This document shows, piece after piece, positions 50,941 through 63,470 of a DNA stretch of 64,000 nt. Source of the stretch: Atherinomorus stipes (Eukaryota > Chordata > Actinopteri > Atheriniformes > Atherinidae); assembly GCA_023101725.1 (NCBI GenBank), contig JALJCO010008621.1:1781001-1845000 (forward strand). The letters are read 5' to 3'. The notes under the pieces were generated by a model that was not told the DNA's origin, did no database searches, and worked only from the letters and a program-made list of their open reading frames with translations. A program made the position numbers and the translations under genes. Each line of letters starts with the position of its first letter. Position 1 is the first letter of the stretch.

Positions 50941-51125
50941 ATGAGGACCCAGCTGTGCCAACTTTCTACACAGCTCTTTCTCTTGGGAGTGTTGCTGTCT
51001 GTGGTGGACAGTAAAGGGACTTTGTATGGAGGCCCTGTAAACCCTTTCTATGGAAACAGATACAACCTCTACAAGGCTGGACTCAACCCTCACCACTCAC
51101 CAAACAAGCCGATGACCCGTCACAA
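50941..51125 (+). CDS. emilin3: First coding exon of an EMILIN-family secreted matrix glycoprotein (probably EMILIN3)
   Basis: The ATG has an A at -3. It opens 61 codons plus two bases, ending at a strong donor (CACAA|GTAAGT) at 51126. Residues 1-24 look like a signal peptide: MRTQ, then a hydrophobic core LFLLGVLLSVV, then a polar DSKG cleavage region. The mature start contains GGPVNPFYGNRYNLYKAG followed by a basic, proline-rich linker ending in TRH. EMILINs have this plan: signal peptide, short linker with an R/F-Y/S-LY..G motif, then a cysteine-rich EMI domain starting just after the first exon junction. From memory, human EMILIN3 has a similar RYSLYTTG segment, which is why I favour it over EMILIN1/2. 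EMILINs are extracellular trimeric glycoproteins, and the fish EMILIN3 genes are linked to the notochord sheath. The EMI, coiled-coil and C-terminal parts are not in this window, so the paralogue call is an inference. Confidence is about 0.9 for a real secreted-protein exon, but lower for its identity. Confidence 0.62.
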
Positions 51126-52692
51126 GTAAGTGCTGTGGGCATGTCACTGACATTCATACATCATTTATTTCCCTTTCCAAGATTTCTAAACCTGCAATGC
51201 CCAGAGTACAAGCAGGACCCACCTCATACTGTATATCCCTCGATGAACCCATGTCACCAGCAAGTAGCAGAAATGTGGTTTTAGTTAGGGAATCAGCTTG
51301 GTAACAGATCCCTGAATTGACACACTGTTTCTGTCCCTCTTCTGTGGTTCACACCGAAAACCATCTGTGGCTGGGAAAAGACTTAAAAGATCAACAATGG
51401 CATCCCGCTTTAGAAAAACAAATCCACACCTCTGGTTTTTATAATGCAGCAGATGATGTTGATCCTTAAGTTATAGTTTGTGAGGTCAGAGAGGTGCCCA
51501 CATAGATACAAGACAGTACAACTGGGCAATGAGAAGCTGCTTGAAGGGAGTGGCACAACTGATTAATATACTGAGGTATTTACACAGTGGACTCATGCCT
51601 GACTCTTTTTTCTACTTCTTTTTTTTCATTTAGTTAGTTTTGTTTCTGTTTTGCTTTCCCTAATCCTGCATCAACACAAAAAAGTGATGCATTAAAGTCT
51701 AATTGGACAGTATTGTCTTAACAGTCAGGCTTTGCAAATGATACTGACAGACATAAAACTATGAGATTAAACAGAGCCTTGTGGATATATTTTGCCTGGA
51801 TGGCTGCTTGGTCTGTGGGGCTCATTTGGTTTTTCTTCCCTTTTTCCTCCTCCCCTTCTCTTTTGCTTGGCTTCCCATGAGAACTGTTATGCCTTTGGAC
51901 AGCTCCCCAGCTACCTGCTGCTCCGCTCAAACTGCCACAGGAGACTGCTGATTGTCCAGCTCTGCTAAGCCCTCCTTGCACACTCACCTCCAATGATAAA
52001 CCGCTCAGCATCCCTCCTCATGAATGCAATGCCCATTTTCTTTTCTTTTGATTGATCCTTTTTCTTCTTTAACTTTCACCTTTCAAAATATTATTGTATT
52101 CTTAACTTTCGCTCACACTGTTGCAAAATGCTAATTTGCTGCATATCTCGGTACTTCATCAAAGGTAAAGTGATCAGTTACTGACTGAATGTCACTCACT
52201 GTAGGAGAAAGTGAAAACATTACTTTATTTTAATAACACAGCTCCATAAAAGATGCTTTGGATTATTCACCCAACCACAAGTCACATATTCTAAGTTATT
52301 GCATAAAGAGAAGAAAAACTGTACAACTATTCTGGCTATGTTTTGGTGGTGACCAACATTAAGCTTCCCAGAAATCTTGCAATTCGGTAGAGAAACCACA
52401 GTCATCACACACTCAAAACCTCTGGATATAACTTTGTGACTCCTTAATGTTCAATGACTGTAGTTACAAAGTCAGTTAAGAGGTGGATTTTGACCACCAA
52501 AGTTGTCAAATATAACTAGAAATGGGACATACAATGCAGTTACAGTTAGTTCTTATTAGAGTCTCCAACATCACTGGAAATTTCAAGCTGTCTTATTTTT
52601 CTTCAGGTCATACAAACTGGCCTCCAAGTTAATTGTAAGAGAAGTGATCAAAAATGCAGTATCAGGGTAGTGTTTGAAGTGGAATGGTACTG

Positions 52693-52744
52693 ATCCATCC
52701 ATCCATCCATCCATCCATCCATCCATCCATCCATCCATCCATCC
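52693..52744. repeat. (ATCC)13 microsatellite
   Basis: Thirteen perfect ATCC units in the inferred intron 1. Perfect arrays of this length are usually polymorphic. Confidence 0.95.
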
Positions 52745-55700
52745 AAATCCAAGATCAGGTCATGGGAGCAACAGGTTAAAGAGAGAAACTCAATAATGAT
52801 ATTGTAGAAACATCCATTCTGATGTAAAGTTCAACTATTTATTTATGAGGGATGATCAAAATCCAGTATCAGTAAATAATATAGTTGTCAATATCATGAT
52901 AGATCAGTCAAACAGTTGTTATTGTCTTAGTTTTAAGTCATTGCGTAAGTCTTTCCAGTGTTTCAGGACTGTACTTTGTCTTTCATACTGTATGTTCTTC
53001 TGACACTATCAGCTTGGTGTTTATAAAAACATCTTTATCTTCTACAGCATCCATTTACCTTTTGTCAGCAGCACCAAATCCATTTGTAGACATGACCATT
53101 GCTCTTTCTCAAAATGAATAAATTAATCTGTTATTGTTTCTTCTGAACAAAACGAACTGAGTAATGTAAGTATTCACAGCCGGTTAGAAATTCCATGTTG
53201 TCAGTAGCTGATAACAATCCCCCCACGTGTGTTTGTGAGTCCAACAAAAGCTGCTGACCTATCTTGGACAGAGCGGGCCTCAGGGATGTGTCAGTTTCTG
53301 ACCACCAGTAAAGTTATATGAGCTCAGTTGTTGTCAGCCTGACTGGTCAGTGAAAATAGAGACTTAAAAATAACACGTACTACGGCATGCATATAAAACT
53401 GTGTATGCAAGTGTGTACATACGTTTACTTATGAGAATTTGGGGATATAATTCTTTTTCAAGACAAACCCAGTTGGAAGTTTGTTTCACACTGAGAACGC
53501 TGTCACATGGACAAAACATGTTGGATTTTGGTGAGATATTTAAAAATTCCCAGCTGTCGGTGCACCACAGACATTTTGTCGTCATGTTGAATTATCATCT
53601 ATGTTTTGGCAGCAAAGCGAGTGATTTGATTTCACAGTCATTTCTTTCATTCAATGCAACCATTTACTGTGAGAAAATATACGACCCTCACTGACTGTGA
53701 CAACTTAGACAGTTACAACACTGTACCTGTCAGAGTTTTACTGCAAAGAAGCTCATATTGTTCTATTGGTAAAACTGTGGTTTAGGGAGTTCAGATTTCC
53801 CGAGGTGTGTTATGGTAGAGTAGGAGAAAAAGAGGCATTTAAGTATTTCATATGAGTCACACATTCCTAGCAGAACAGTATATGTCCCAAAACACAAAGG
53901 CAAATTCAGGGGTATGTATTGTATCTTGTATCACACATGTGCCTCCGATTTAGCACACCGCTGTTAAACAAGAGAAATATTGACAAAACCAGAAGCCATA
54001 CACTCATCACTGGGAACAAGGTTTTGTTCAGATCAAGTGGGATCCCAGCAGACGCCACATATCACCGCTGATCAGTTTAGAAATGGATTTGAAGGCTTTT
54101 CTGTGATGTATGGGACAGGGATCAAGGGGGAAAGGTCAGCATGTTGATAGAGGTTAGAGGTTATAGGCTGCTCTTGTACGTTTGTGATGAGTGTCCAGTG
54201 CAGGACAGGAATGGAGCCAGCCTCCTGCTAAGAGTTACTAAGACTGAGCAGTTAACTCCAAAGCTCCACTATATCTCTGTTATTTAGTACATTTCATGTG
54301 TGTGTCTGGGTCTGCTAAAAGGATGCGTAAGTAACGCACAGTGAGCAAGAATTTCTTCATTTTGTTGTTGATAAATCTTAAAGTGCCAGGGGCATGAAAT
54401 TCCCACCGACTTTTGGTCCCTTTTCAGTCAGACTCTAAGTACCTTAACACTGTATGAAAGGATCGTTCACCGTAATTCGGCCTTGTCGTAGAATAGCAGG
54501 CGCTACTTGTTAGCACTACTGTTAGCACTGGCGTACAATGACTGAGGTTTGGTGGGCAGGACCAGAAGGCACGTTTGTTAGCATGTGCTCCTGTTGTCAG
54601 TGTCAGCTAAGGCATGCATCGCATGATGAACCAAAAGTCCACATTATAACTTCAGGCAAAGTGTTGTGAGAAGCAGGGATGTTGTCATTACCATAGCTGC
54701 CAACTCTCACGCATTGGCCGTGAGACTCACACATTTGATTGGCTTCACACGCACTCATGCCACACCCCCGATTCTCACAGTGGAGTGAGGATGGACTGGC
54801 CATCTGTTTATTCTGGAGAATCATAGAACGACCAACAGTAGGCTACTCAAGGATGGCATTAGCCACCTGCCACAGAGGTTATTCACGCAGGGTCCATGTG
54901 CCCGAACTTCCAGCAGCGCTCTGGTTTCGTTTCGACCTCCACAGCGCGTCATCTCCACCAGCAGTTCACCAGGACCACGTCAGACACAGAGCCCCCGCGA
55001 GTGTAGTACACGTAGGTGGATCCGCTGGATAACAAATGATTAAATAAATAAAACGATTAGCTCAGGAGGCCGCGCCACTATGAGGTGTGGGTACACAGCC
55101 AGCAGCAGCACAAGTTCACGACAATGGCAGCATCCAAGAAGTGAGCGGGACTGCATAATTATGATGGACAGGAGCGGCGGCGCGCAGAGAGATGAACAGA
55201 GAGAGAGAGAGATGAGATGGGCAGCCAGGTGTTATAAGTTTTCCTTTTCCTGCTCCTTTTACAGTAACTATGTAAACCACTAATGAAATGAATAAAAGAA
55301 GAAGAGCTAGTGAAAGTTCCACTAACAAGCACAAAAGTAGCAGAGCAAGTAAAATGAGACAATTTGCTTGGGCTGATAAATGTTATTCAGGTTGCCTTTT
55401 TCATGTCCAATTTACCCCACGAGTACCCAACTGTAAAAATTAAATAACTGATTAGAGTTCTTAAAACAGCAAAACTTAAAACATATCATCTATAAAAGGC
55501 CACATACAGCCTAAAAATTGTACAAAATTGTCAGGGATTGTATAGGCCTATTTAAAGTTTTGGCAATGTTACAGTTTTTACTTACAAACAAGAGACTTTG
55601 AATTCAAAAGTTACATTTATAATGGTGTGTTTTAAGTAAAATGTGGTATTATTATTTGTGCAGTAAGATAAATGAGCCTACTGCATGAATAAAGATTTTG

Positions 55701-55730
55701 AATAATAATAATAATAATAATTATAATAAT
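55701..55730. repeat. (AAT)n microsatellite
   Basis: AAT units with one interruption (TTATAAT). It is the tail of the retroelement end at 55.7 kb. Confidence 0.9.
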
Positions 55731-55830
55731 ACATTTTATTTGACAGCGCCTTCAAGACACCAAAGGGCACTTAACAATAAAAACAATATAACACAGAAAA
55801 TACAATAGGAAAAAAGTTAACATAAACAAG
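55701..55830 (-). repeat. 3' tail of a non-LTR retroelement (LINE/SINE) on the minus strand
   Basis: On the minus strand, TTAAGTGCCCTTTGGTGTC leads to AAGGCGCTGTCAAATAAAATGTATTATT and then an (ATT)n tail (55701-55730). A short conserved 3' region ending in a trinucleotide tail is typical of fish LINE/SINE 3' ends. The 5' limit is unclear, and similarity may extend to about 56.05 kb. Confidence 0.5.
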
Positions 55831-56299
55831 AACAACAAGTTAAAAACAGTATGAACACAAGGAAATGATTTTATAGATTAAATACATTTTCACACAGATT
55901 CGTTTTGAGTCTGGATTTGGAAAGGATGAAGCTGCAGTGTTTCTGATATGGAGGACTTTATTTTTGGGTAATAAAGCCACATTAACATAGCATGGAATAG
56001 ATAATGTGCTGTTATAATCAACTGAATAAAAAAAACTTTTTTTTATATTCATTTAATTATTGTTCATTCAGTTTGAGTTTATATACGTAGTTGAGATGTC
56101 ACTCACTCCAGCTCAACCTTAAACTAATTTAAGTGCCCCAAATCAGACCGTCACAACCCAGATGGGTTTTTCTTATCACCCTCAGAAGAAGAGAAAATAC
56201 CTGAAGAAGAGAATTTAAGCACAAAGATGGCTCACATACTGTGAGAAGAACCAAACACTGTATGGTAGTTGAGGGCAGATCGATACTAATTTTTTTATG

Positions 56300-56515
56300 T
56301 TATCTTGTATGATCCCAGAGGGGAAATTAAGGCTCTGCATTTTACCAATCTCTGTACTTGTAAGTATCAGAGAGCAGTGGGCTGCTACTTAAAGCACAGT
56401 TGGTGAGGTTCAGGACCTTGCTCAGGGGTCCACAGTGGTTCACCTAGGAGTCGTGTCGGGGACTCAAACCCAGGTCCTCCGCGCCAAAGCCCACAACGCT
56501 ACCACTAGGCTACCC
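56300..56515 (-). repeat. tRNA-derived SINE-like element
   Basis: On the minus strand, TAGCCTAGTGGTAGCGTTGTGG (56512-56491) resembles a pol III A box and GGTTTGAGTCC (56470-56460) a B box, spaced as in a tRNA. A unique body follows, reaching GATCATACAAGATAAC near 56310. The whole resembles a common teleost repeat containing 'gatcccagaggggaaatt'. It is not an intact tRNA, since the acceptor stem does not close. Confidence 0.55.
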
Positions 56516-56844
56516 CTAGCTAGCTAGCTGGCCTAGAACCAGCTTTTCTAGGTTTCTAGGTTTCTAGACCAGCTAGTTCACTGGTTTTTCAGCAGGACAG
56601 GCAGATAAAGAAACAAAACCCAAGTTTAACTCCTTATTTCATTCTGTGGATTGTGAAGATTGTGGGGGAGGTTGTAGCCAAAGAGACTGTTTGGTAGATC
56701 AGCAGTGCACTGTTAAGTCCGACTGCGCAGGTTAGTCTGTTAAGGAAAAAAGGAAAACGGTGTGACAGTTGACAGTCCTGTTACTATGCCTCCGAGTGAT
56801 GATATGCCCTGGCTACTTAGCCAAGGGGATGTTTCTGGATGTTT

Positions 56845-56915
56845 TTGGTTGACAGGTTAGTGCGCATGACTCTCACCCAGGAGTCTGGTGATTGAAGCCT
56901 GCCCGGGCGGGCCTT
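56845..56915 (+). repeat. Degenerate tRNA-like sequence
   Basis: GGTTGACAGGTTAGTGCGC resembles a D-arm/A-box. GACTC...GAGTC can form an anticodon-type stem, and GGTGATTGAAGCC replaces the expected T-arm GGTTCGAATCC. The T-arm is damaged and no acceptor stem pairs, so it is a tRNA pseudogene or a SINE head. Confidence 0.35.
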
Positions 56916-58429
56916 CCTTTATCCTGACACAATAGGAATACATTTTCAGATACATTTCCTATACCTTGTCAACATCGTTTACTATTTTCCCCTTCGGTTT
57001 TCAATACAAAATGCCTATCTACGGGCAGTCTCTTGGTCATATGTCTTTTTGCTGTGTATGCAACAAAATTTTGGTTGGCTCCACTATATCTCACTCCAAG
57101 CTTCCGTAAAAAGTTGGCAGCCCTGGTCATTACTTAATCAAATAATGTTACTTCCTGTCCTTTACTTAATATGTTAAGTCATTTCCTGGGACATATTAGC
57201 TTACTTTGTGGTTTCAGTGGCTGCTGTCTGCATAGTGTCCAACCGATCTGCACACAGGATGTCGTTCTTACTAGAAATATTGGGAGCTTGTTGTATTTGC
57301 TACATAGATGTGCACAATACAGGGGTGGAAGAGTTGAGAGACATCAAAATGTGCTGCCTCAAAGTTTTGTGAACTAACCTGTTCCAATGATTCATAATAA
57401 ACATGTATATGAAAGACTTGTTATAAATCTGCACTTTCAAACTACAGGATTTTTGCAACAAAGCTGAGCTGCTGTAGGCTGGAAAAACCCTGGAATGCAG
57501 CAAACTTAGCGTTCAGCTAATGTGTGTTTGTAATGTGTGTATGTGTAGACAAAATAAGGTCTTTTTAGTGTTTTTCACCATAGTGAAAAATCCATCCATC
57601 CATCCATCCTCTATACCCACAAATTTTTTAGACCTCATCCCTCTCATATCGGAATGTTTCTTATCTGAATTTTTTTCAACTCAAGGACCATCTCTGTATC
57701 AAACCAGGCCATGTTGCATCAGAGACGTCCTTTTGTCAGCTTGGCTCAGTCATCAGAAATCATACCTTTTCCTCCATAGCGCATCAAATGCTGTCCGCTG
57801 CAGGAAAGTCACAGACTACAGTACACATGAATAGGGATGAAAACTGACTGCATTGCTATATTACATGAAGAACAGCTAAAACAGCACCGGTTCTAATGTC
57901 TGTAATAGTATCCTTTACCAACCAAAAATCCATAACAGCATTATCATAAGGTACATGCTTTGTAATGGTTTCTATGTCTGGGAGAGTCTAAATGAAAATG
58001 ACAGTGTCTGATTTTCTCCATCTGATGTGTTGATTGATAGACTGTTGCTACAGCAAACATTAGCTCTTGGGCTGCAGCTGAGCTAACTGCTTCACATTAG
58101 GGCGGCAGTCAGGGAAAGTAATGAACGAAGAAAGAGTGAAGAAATATCACGATGTTGAGATCAATTTAGTTGTGAAAGTCAAGCTGATCCAAGAAAATCA
58201 GTGCAGAACAAAGAATCTGCAACAAATTTGAATGGGTGGATGGATGGATGTCCATCCAACAAAAACTGTTAGATTTTAAATTACTATTTTGTGTTTAGGG
58301 TTTACACAAGTGCATTGCTGTCTGATGTGAGAGCAATTTAGCTCATTGTACTTTTCAGGTTGCCCACATCCATTTGCTCCTTGATATTAGGATTTGATGG
58401 CTATCTTTTCTAAAGTTGTGATCAGTTTT

Positions 58430-58450
58430 ATCATCATCATCATCATCATC
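58430..58450. repeat. (TCA)7 microsatellite
   Basis: Seven perfect trinucleotide units. Confidence 0.9.
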
Positions 58451-60924
58451 AACTTTATCAAGATACAAATGGATCCTTAACAATATATATAAAAAAGGAT
58501 ATAAGCTTGGAGTTTTTTCATCAAACATCACACATATTGCTATCCTGTTACCCTGAAGATTTACATGGACTGCAGTAGCAATCAGTGAGTCAAAACTAAT
58601 CTAAAAATGCTGTTAAAAACTCTGGCTTAAAATGCAGAGTAAAGCAGATTATGTGTTTTCAGAAATGCCTCAGGATAAGTGATACTGCATTCTTTTGCCA
58701 CAGGTATTTTACTTTCATCCAGTTCAACATGAATAAACAACTAATGAACTGTTCAAAGAGTTTATATTGTTTGGAAATTTCCACAAGTAACTGCAGAGAC
58801 AAAAAAGAAAGTATTAACAAGTCCAGACATACTTGATTGTCCACATTAACAGTGATGAGAGGTTTTCACCAAAATTATGAACGCATAAAACTAATGGTAT
58901 GTCTTTGAGTTATAATAAGGAGATGTGGCTTGGCTGACCTTTGTATCTGAATGACAGAGTGATCCCCCAGGTCTTAGAGCCTAGAGTATCTTTAAACCTA
59001 ATCATTTGCCAAGAGCAGCTTCACTCAAACCATGGAGACCTAAGATATGCCATCTGGCCAGAAATAGGCATCATTAAAAGCATATATAAAAAGAGATGGG
59101 CCCTGAAGGAGATACATTAGCCTGTAGACACAATTGTTAAATGTCTTATAAAAGATTGCATGGTTTGCTATTTGGCCCACACCAGCCATAAATCTGTCAG
59201 GGCTGAGAGCATTTGCTTGGGTTCAAACAGTCAGGAACCCCTGCAGGTGAGAGTGTGGCTAATAATGAGAAAGGTGAACCATTTAGTGCCTCAGTGTCAA
59301 AACAAACGAGCCAGCGGAGGGAACCGTGATGAGGCAACACGGAGGGGATTCATGAAACATCAACAGAGGAGGGAGAAAAATGCAATATAAGAAAGACAGG
59401 CGAAAGCATGAGTGGTACGCTTGGATAATTAAACAGAGATTACCTGCAGTTTTCGCATTTTAAATTAAGAGAGAGCAAGGTTATGAGATGTAGGACTGAA
59501 AGATAAGTCTATTCTTTTGAGCCAGATAAGGGTAGACATATTTCACAGAGACACACACAAAAAGAATAGAATTAGAAAAAAGAAAATCTTCACATGAAAA
59601 TCTGAGATGATCTTTTTGTTTTCCCCAAGAGACTGTAAAACTGTACCATTATACAGGAAGTATTCAATGTGATATCAGAACAGTAAAGAAAATGTCCTGC
59701 CTCTACGACAGGAAAAATTACATTTTGAGGTTTAAAGGGGGCGACTATTTGGGGGTTGTTTGTGGAGAGGAAGAGATTAAAGTCAGGTGAGGAGGTACAT
59801 ATCAGAGCTTAACGCACACACCAGTCAGAATCAGATGGGATTGGGTGGTTCGTTGAGGGTCAGTGGGAGGGTGTGGAACAACTGGAGACATATTTTGGGT
59901 GTTTTCTTGCAGGCTTTATGGGGACATACTTGTAAGTTTTATTCAAACACGCCATGGAGATGTGTTGCAGATGATTAATGTGAAAAGACATCGTTTGCTG
60001 CTTCTGTGGACTATAGTGCAATGTCGTTGTTAGTCTAAATCTAATGGCATTTCCACCAACTCCTCGACCGAGTATGAAGATGTTTCAAATGCTGACTAAG
60101 CTTTAAAGCAAATCAAGAGTAATGGTAATTTGGTTTTCAACGGCTTATTTAGAGGATGTATATAGAAAAATGAATGGAAATGCTAATATTTGAAAAAGCT
60201 CTCACTGGTATGCAAGAAAACAAAACCTTAAAAGCTCACTTGAAGTGGTTTCAGTCTGTTATGAGGAGGACTGTGTGTGCATTAAGTGGAATCGTGACAG
60301 CTTGACAAAGTGCTCTTGACCTGGCAAAGATGACCATAACATGACCCACCAAACAATAAGTTCATGTGACATCCTTGAATCTTCTTAGATATGATCTAAT
60401 ATCCCAGATATTCCAAAGATGAAAGTATTTTCTGATGAAAAGCCCACTTTATAAAAGCATGTGTAATTCACATCTTTTAAAAGATCATTTAAAATTTTTC
60501 CATAAGTGAACAGAAGCCCAGCTAGAGATAAAATGTCTTTCTGTGAACTAAACCCTGACTAAGGGTCAATGATCCACATAGAACCTTGGGAAGCACATGT
60601 GGTGCTTGCAGTGAAATGCCACCAAAGATTAACAGTTCTGAGAAACATGCAGGGTTTTAAGCCTTTGTTGTTATAAAGATTCAGGTCCTCACAAACTGGA
60701 GAAAGTGATGCAAAATATTTGAATCAGTACCCCAGTTTTAAAGTCTCATGCAAGGAGTCGCATTTGGACACTTGGTCAGGTCATTAATGTAAGACATTCA
60801 ATATCATTTAATGTCATTTTCTAATATTGAGAGTTGACATAATCGATTTTTGTATGAGGTCAAATGCAAAGGTAGAAACGGAAGGACTGTATGTTGATGA
60901 TGTAGATTATCACTTCATGATAAT

Positions 60925-61010
60925 CAGTCTTCAGATGAGATGAGAGGTGAAACGTCTCCAAAAACCAAAAAATTGATGTCCAGTTGCCTTTGTTCAAGCT
61001 CCTACAATGA
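60925..61010 (+). repeat. Fragment of a common teleost dispersed repeat
   Basis: GATGAGAGGTGAAACGTCTC, CAAAAAATTGATGTCCAGTTGCC and TTCAAGCTCCTACAATGAC form a string I associate with a fish retroelement often met near gene ends. No other part of such an element is adjacent. The assignment is from memory. Confidence 0.35.
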
Positions 61011-61244
61011 CTTAAGAACAGTGGTAGGCAACTTCTGTAATGGGGGAGTATAGAAATATGAGAACAAAGTTAATGCAGGAGTCATGATGCCTTTTCTCGA
61101 GTCAAGCTGCTGAAAGTGTTTTACACTTACTGTAACTTTGGCCAACTTTCCAGACATTAGATAGGTGACTGTCTTTATCTATTTGTCAATCACTGATATC
61201 CAGTCATTTAGCCGCCGATGATAGAAAGGCAGAAAGAGCCACAT

Positions 61245-61286
61245 TGTGTGTGTGTGGGTGTGCGTGTGTGTGTGTGTGTGTGTGTG
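61245..61286. repeat. (TG)n microsatellite
   Basis: TG units with two interruptions (GGG and GC), adjoining the truncated left side of the 61.3-kb TTAA element copy. Confidence 0.95.
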
Positions 61287-61324
61287 GTAGCTGCTATTCG
61301 TGTGAGAAGCATGAAAATGTGTGG

Positions 61325-61611
61325 GCAGCAGTTAGAAATCTGTTAGCTAGGACGGGGAGAGGGGACAGACAGAGACAATACATAAAGGCATCGATTGGTT
61401 CTTTTTATACGGTGCGAATGACCAATTCCTGTCTTTCGGCGCAGATGGCAGGGATTGGTCAGAGCTTTTACAGAACTGCAGCTCTCACAGAGGTCTGACT
61501 TTTTTCCTTCATTTTTATGAATACATGATGTATTGATTACTGTCAGGATGGAAGAACCATTTCACCCAGTAAAAGTGTTTCTGAACAAGATTACCAACTC
61601 TGGCTTTAATT
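61325..61611. repeat. Partial copy of the 36.4-kb TTAA element (right end)
   Basis: It shares the series GACAGAGACAA.ACATAAAGGCATC, GCGAAT.ACCAATTCCTG.CT, TTCGGCGCA.ATGGCAG, AGGTCTGACTTTTTTC and TGTCAGGATGGAAG with 36.8-37.0 kb in the same order and orientation, and ends CTCTGGCTTTAA at 61610. The left half is missing or replaced by the (TG)n tract at 61.25 kb. Confidence 0.85.
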
Positions 61612-62317
61612 ACACAACTGGAACATTATCATCATTCTGAGAGATGTGTGATCTTTTCTTTCACCTGATAACTCCTCCGTAGTTCCTTCTGCTTATCAGG
61701 CATGAAATAGCACCGTCATGCTGAACTGTCACTGTAGAATTGCAGTTTTCTGGTTGCATATTTGGCCCAAAAAAAATAACATCATGTTCATATGCATGCA
61801 GCACTATGCCAAACAAAACAAGAGTGGATGAGACCAATTTAAAATACTGATATTCAGAGTAGAAGCTTCAGCTGCAGCTTTAATCTGATTCATATTGCTC
61901 CAAAACTTTGAAAAAAAACCTTGGTTTTTGCAGCTAAATGCTACAAAATGTTGTGGAAAAACACCACATTGGTCATCCAGACATGACACCAACACATGTA
62001 GCTGCTTTTAGATTAGTTTGCAGTTTAAATTTGACCAAACAATGAGTGAATTAGTAACATCGAGCTGCAAAGATTACACAAATTCTTGAAAATCCATCAG
62101 CTCACCCTTTCCTCTCCAGCTGGTGTTTTGGTTTGTCTGCTTTGGGTGACTGTAGAAACATGGCGACCCACCATGGCTATGAAACGGAAAGTAATATCTA
62201 TTGCCCCTAAAAACAACAGAATAGAGAAACTGAATGGAAGGAGTGTAGCTTTGGGACAGGACAGGAATATTTTTCTGGGTGTTATATATGATCATATATA
62301 GCAGAGGTCTGTTTTGT

Positions 62318-62370
62318 TTGCCATTGCTAGTTGTTTTTAAATGTGAGCCATAAATAAAGTTGACTTGACC
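62318..62370 (+). repeat. Short retroelement tail fragment
   Basis: TTTAAATGTGAGCCATAAATAAAGTTGACTTGACC resembles the 'tgctatataaataaagttgacttgac' terminus of fish LINE/SINE copies. It is very short, so confidence is low. Confidence 0.35.
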
Positions 62371-63470
62371 TGAGTGGCTTTCATTGTGCTGCTATCCTGT
62401 GTGGCCAGCCTTCCCACCTGTCATGCATGAGTGCTTCAACAAACACAGGAGACCGTTTATGTTTTTCAACACAAGTCTCCTTGTGCCATGTTGGTTCAGG
62501 GGTGAAGTCTGGAAAAGCTCTGAATAAACTATTACTCACCTTTGTCCTTTTCTCCTTCCTCTTTATATACCTTTGATCTCGGATCACATGAATCTGGACT
62601 TCCTTATTTTCTCTCAAAGGTGCCCACATTATTGCTGCCTCCTCCCAGCTGGACATCCACCTACACTCAAGCATCCCAGACCACGTTCCCCTCTACCCTC
62701 CAGCAGCTGGTTATGGCTGAGACAATAACAAAAACTAAAGGCAGAGCTCACATATGACCACTTTCACAGCCTGGGGTCATATTTTTGGCATCAGGCTTGT
62801 GTCATCTGTACAAGTTTAGACACATTATCATTGTATTTCAAACTGAACCTCAACATTCATCCTACTAAAATCTGTGTTTACACAGCAGAGGAGGAGACCT
62901 GCTGTTGCTCTGACCGACACTGCAGTGCAGAGGTACTGGATTTATCCCAGAACTCAGCCCCCCTGACTGTGAGACACTGAGGATAGAATATCACTCAAAG
63001 ACCCAAATAACACTGACAGATCTGTGAAAACAGGCAGACTGGGTAAGAGTAACAGAAACCCATGCACAGGAGGGTTTTTCTTCTTCTTTTTTTCATGTAA
63101 AACTAGATTCCTTCACTTTTCAACCATTGTGTAGAAGTCTCAAGGTCTCTGGCTGCCCCCCAGATGTGCACCTGACAAACAAATCAGTGAACATGGTCAC
63201 CTCTTACTTCACTGATCTGCCAATGCATGAAAAAGACTAATTGACACATGGACCAAGGCTGCGCTTTGTCAGCTGTCACAAGTACTTTGTTGCAAGGATG
63301 CCTGTAAGAGTTTTTTTTTTTTTTAATCCCAATTCTCACACAAACAAGTCATAAAGTATCCTTTCAATAAATGTTTCACTTTATGAAGAGGAAACCATAA
63401 CAATTAAATCTGGTTTAGATTATGTAAGACTTATTGTTATTTTGTCTCTATGAATATATTTAAGCATGGT

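Larger units (their letters stand above)
54691..57126. mobile_element. 2.4-kb inverted-repeat transposon in intron 1, itself carrying later insertions
   Basis: The left end CCATAGCTGCCAACT and the right end (reverse complement) CCAGGGCTGCCAACT match at 13 of 15 positions. They are flanked on both sides by TCATTA (54685-54690 and 57127-57132). The left 350 bp is GC-rich and carries TCTCACGCATTGGCCGTGAG. An ATG at 55123 in a GC-rich context (GACAATGGCAGCATCCAAG) may be an old transposase start, but the frame stops at once. Within it lie an (AAT)n-tailed retroelement end (55.70 kb), a tRNA-derived SINE-like head (56.45 kb) and another tRNA-like piece (56.85 kb). The superfamily is not assigned. 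Confidence 0.72.

Noticed and set aside
56845..56915. Functional tRNA gene
   Set aside because: The T-arm is degenerate and the acceptor stem does not pair. It is kept only as a tRNA-like repeat.
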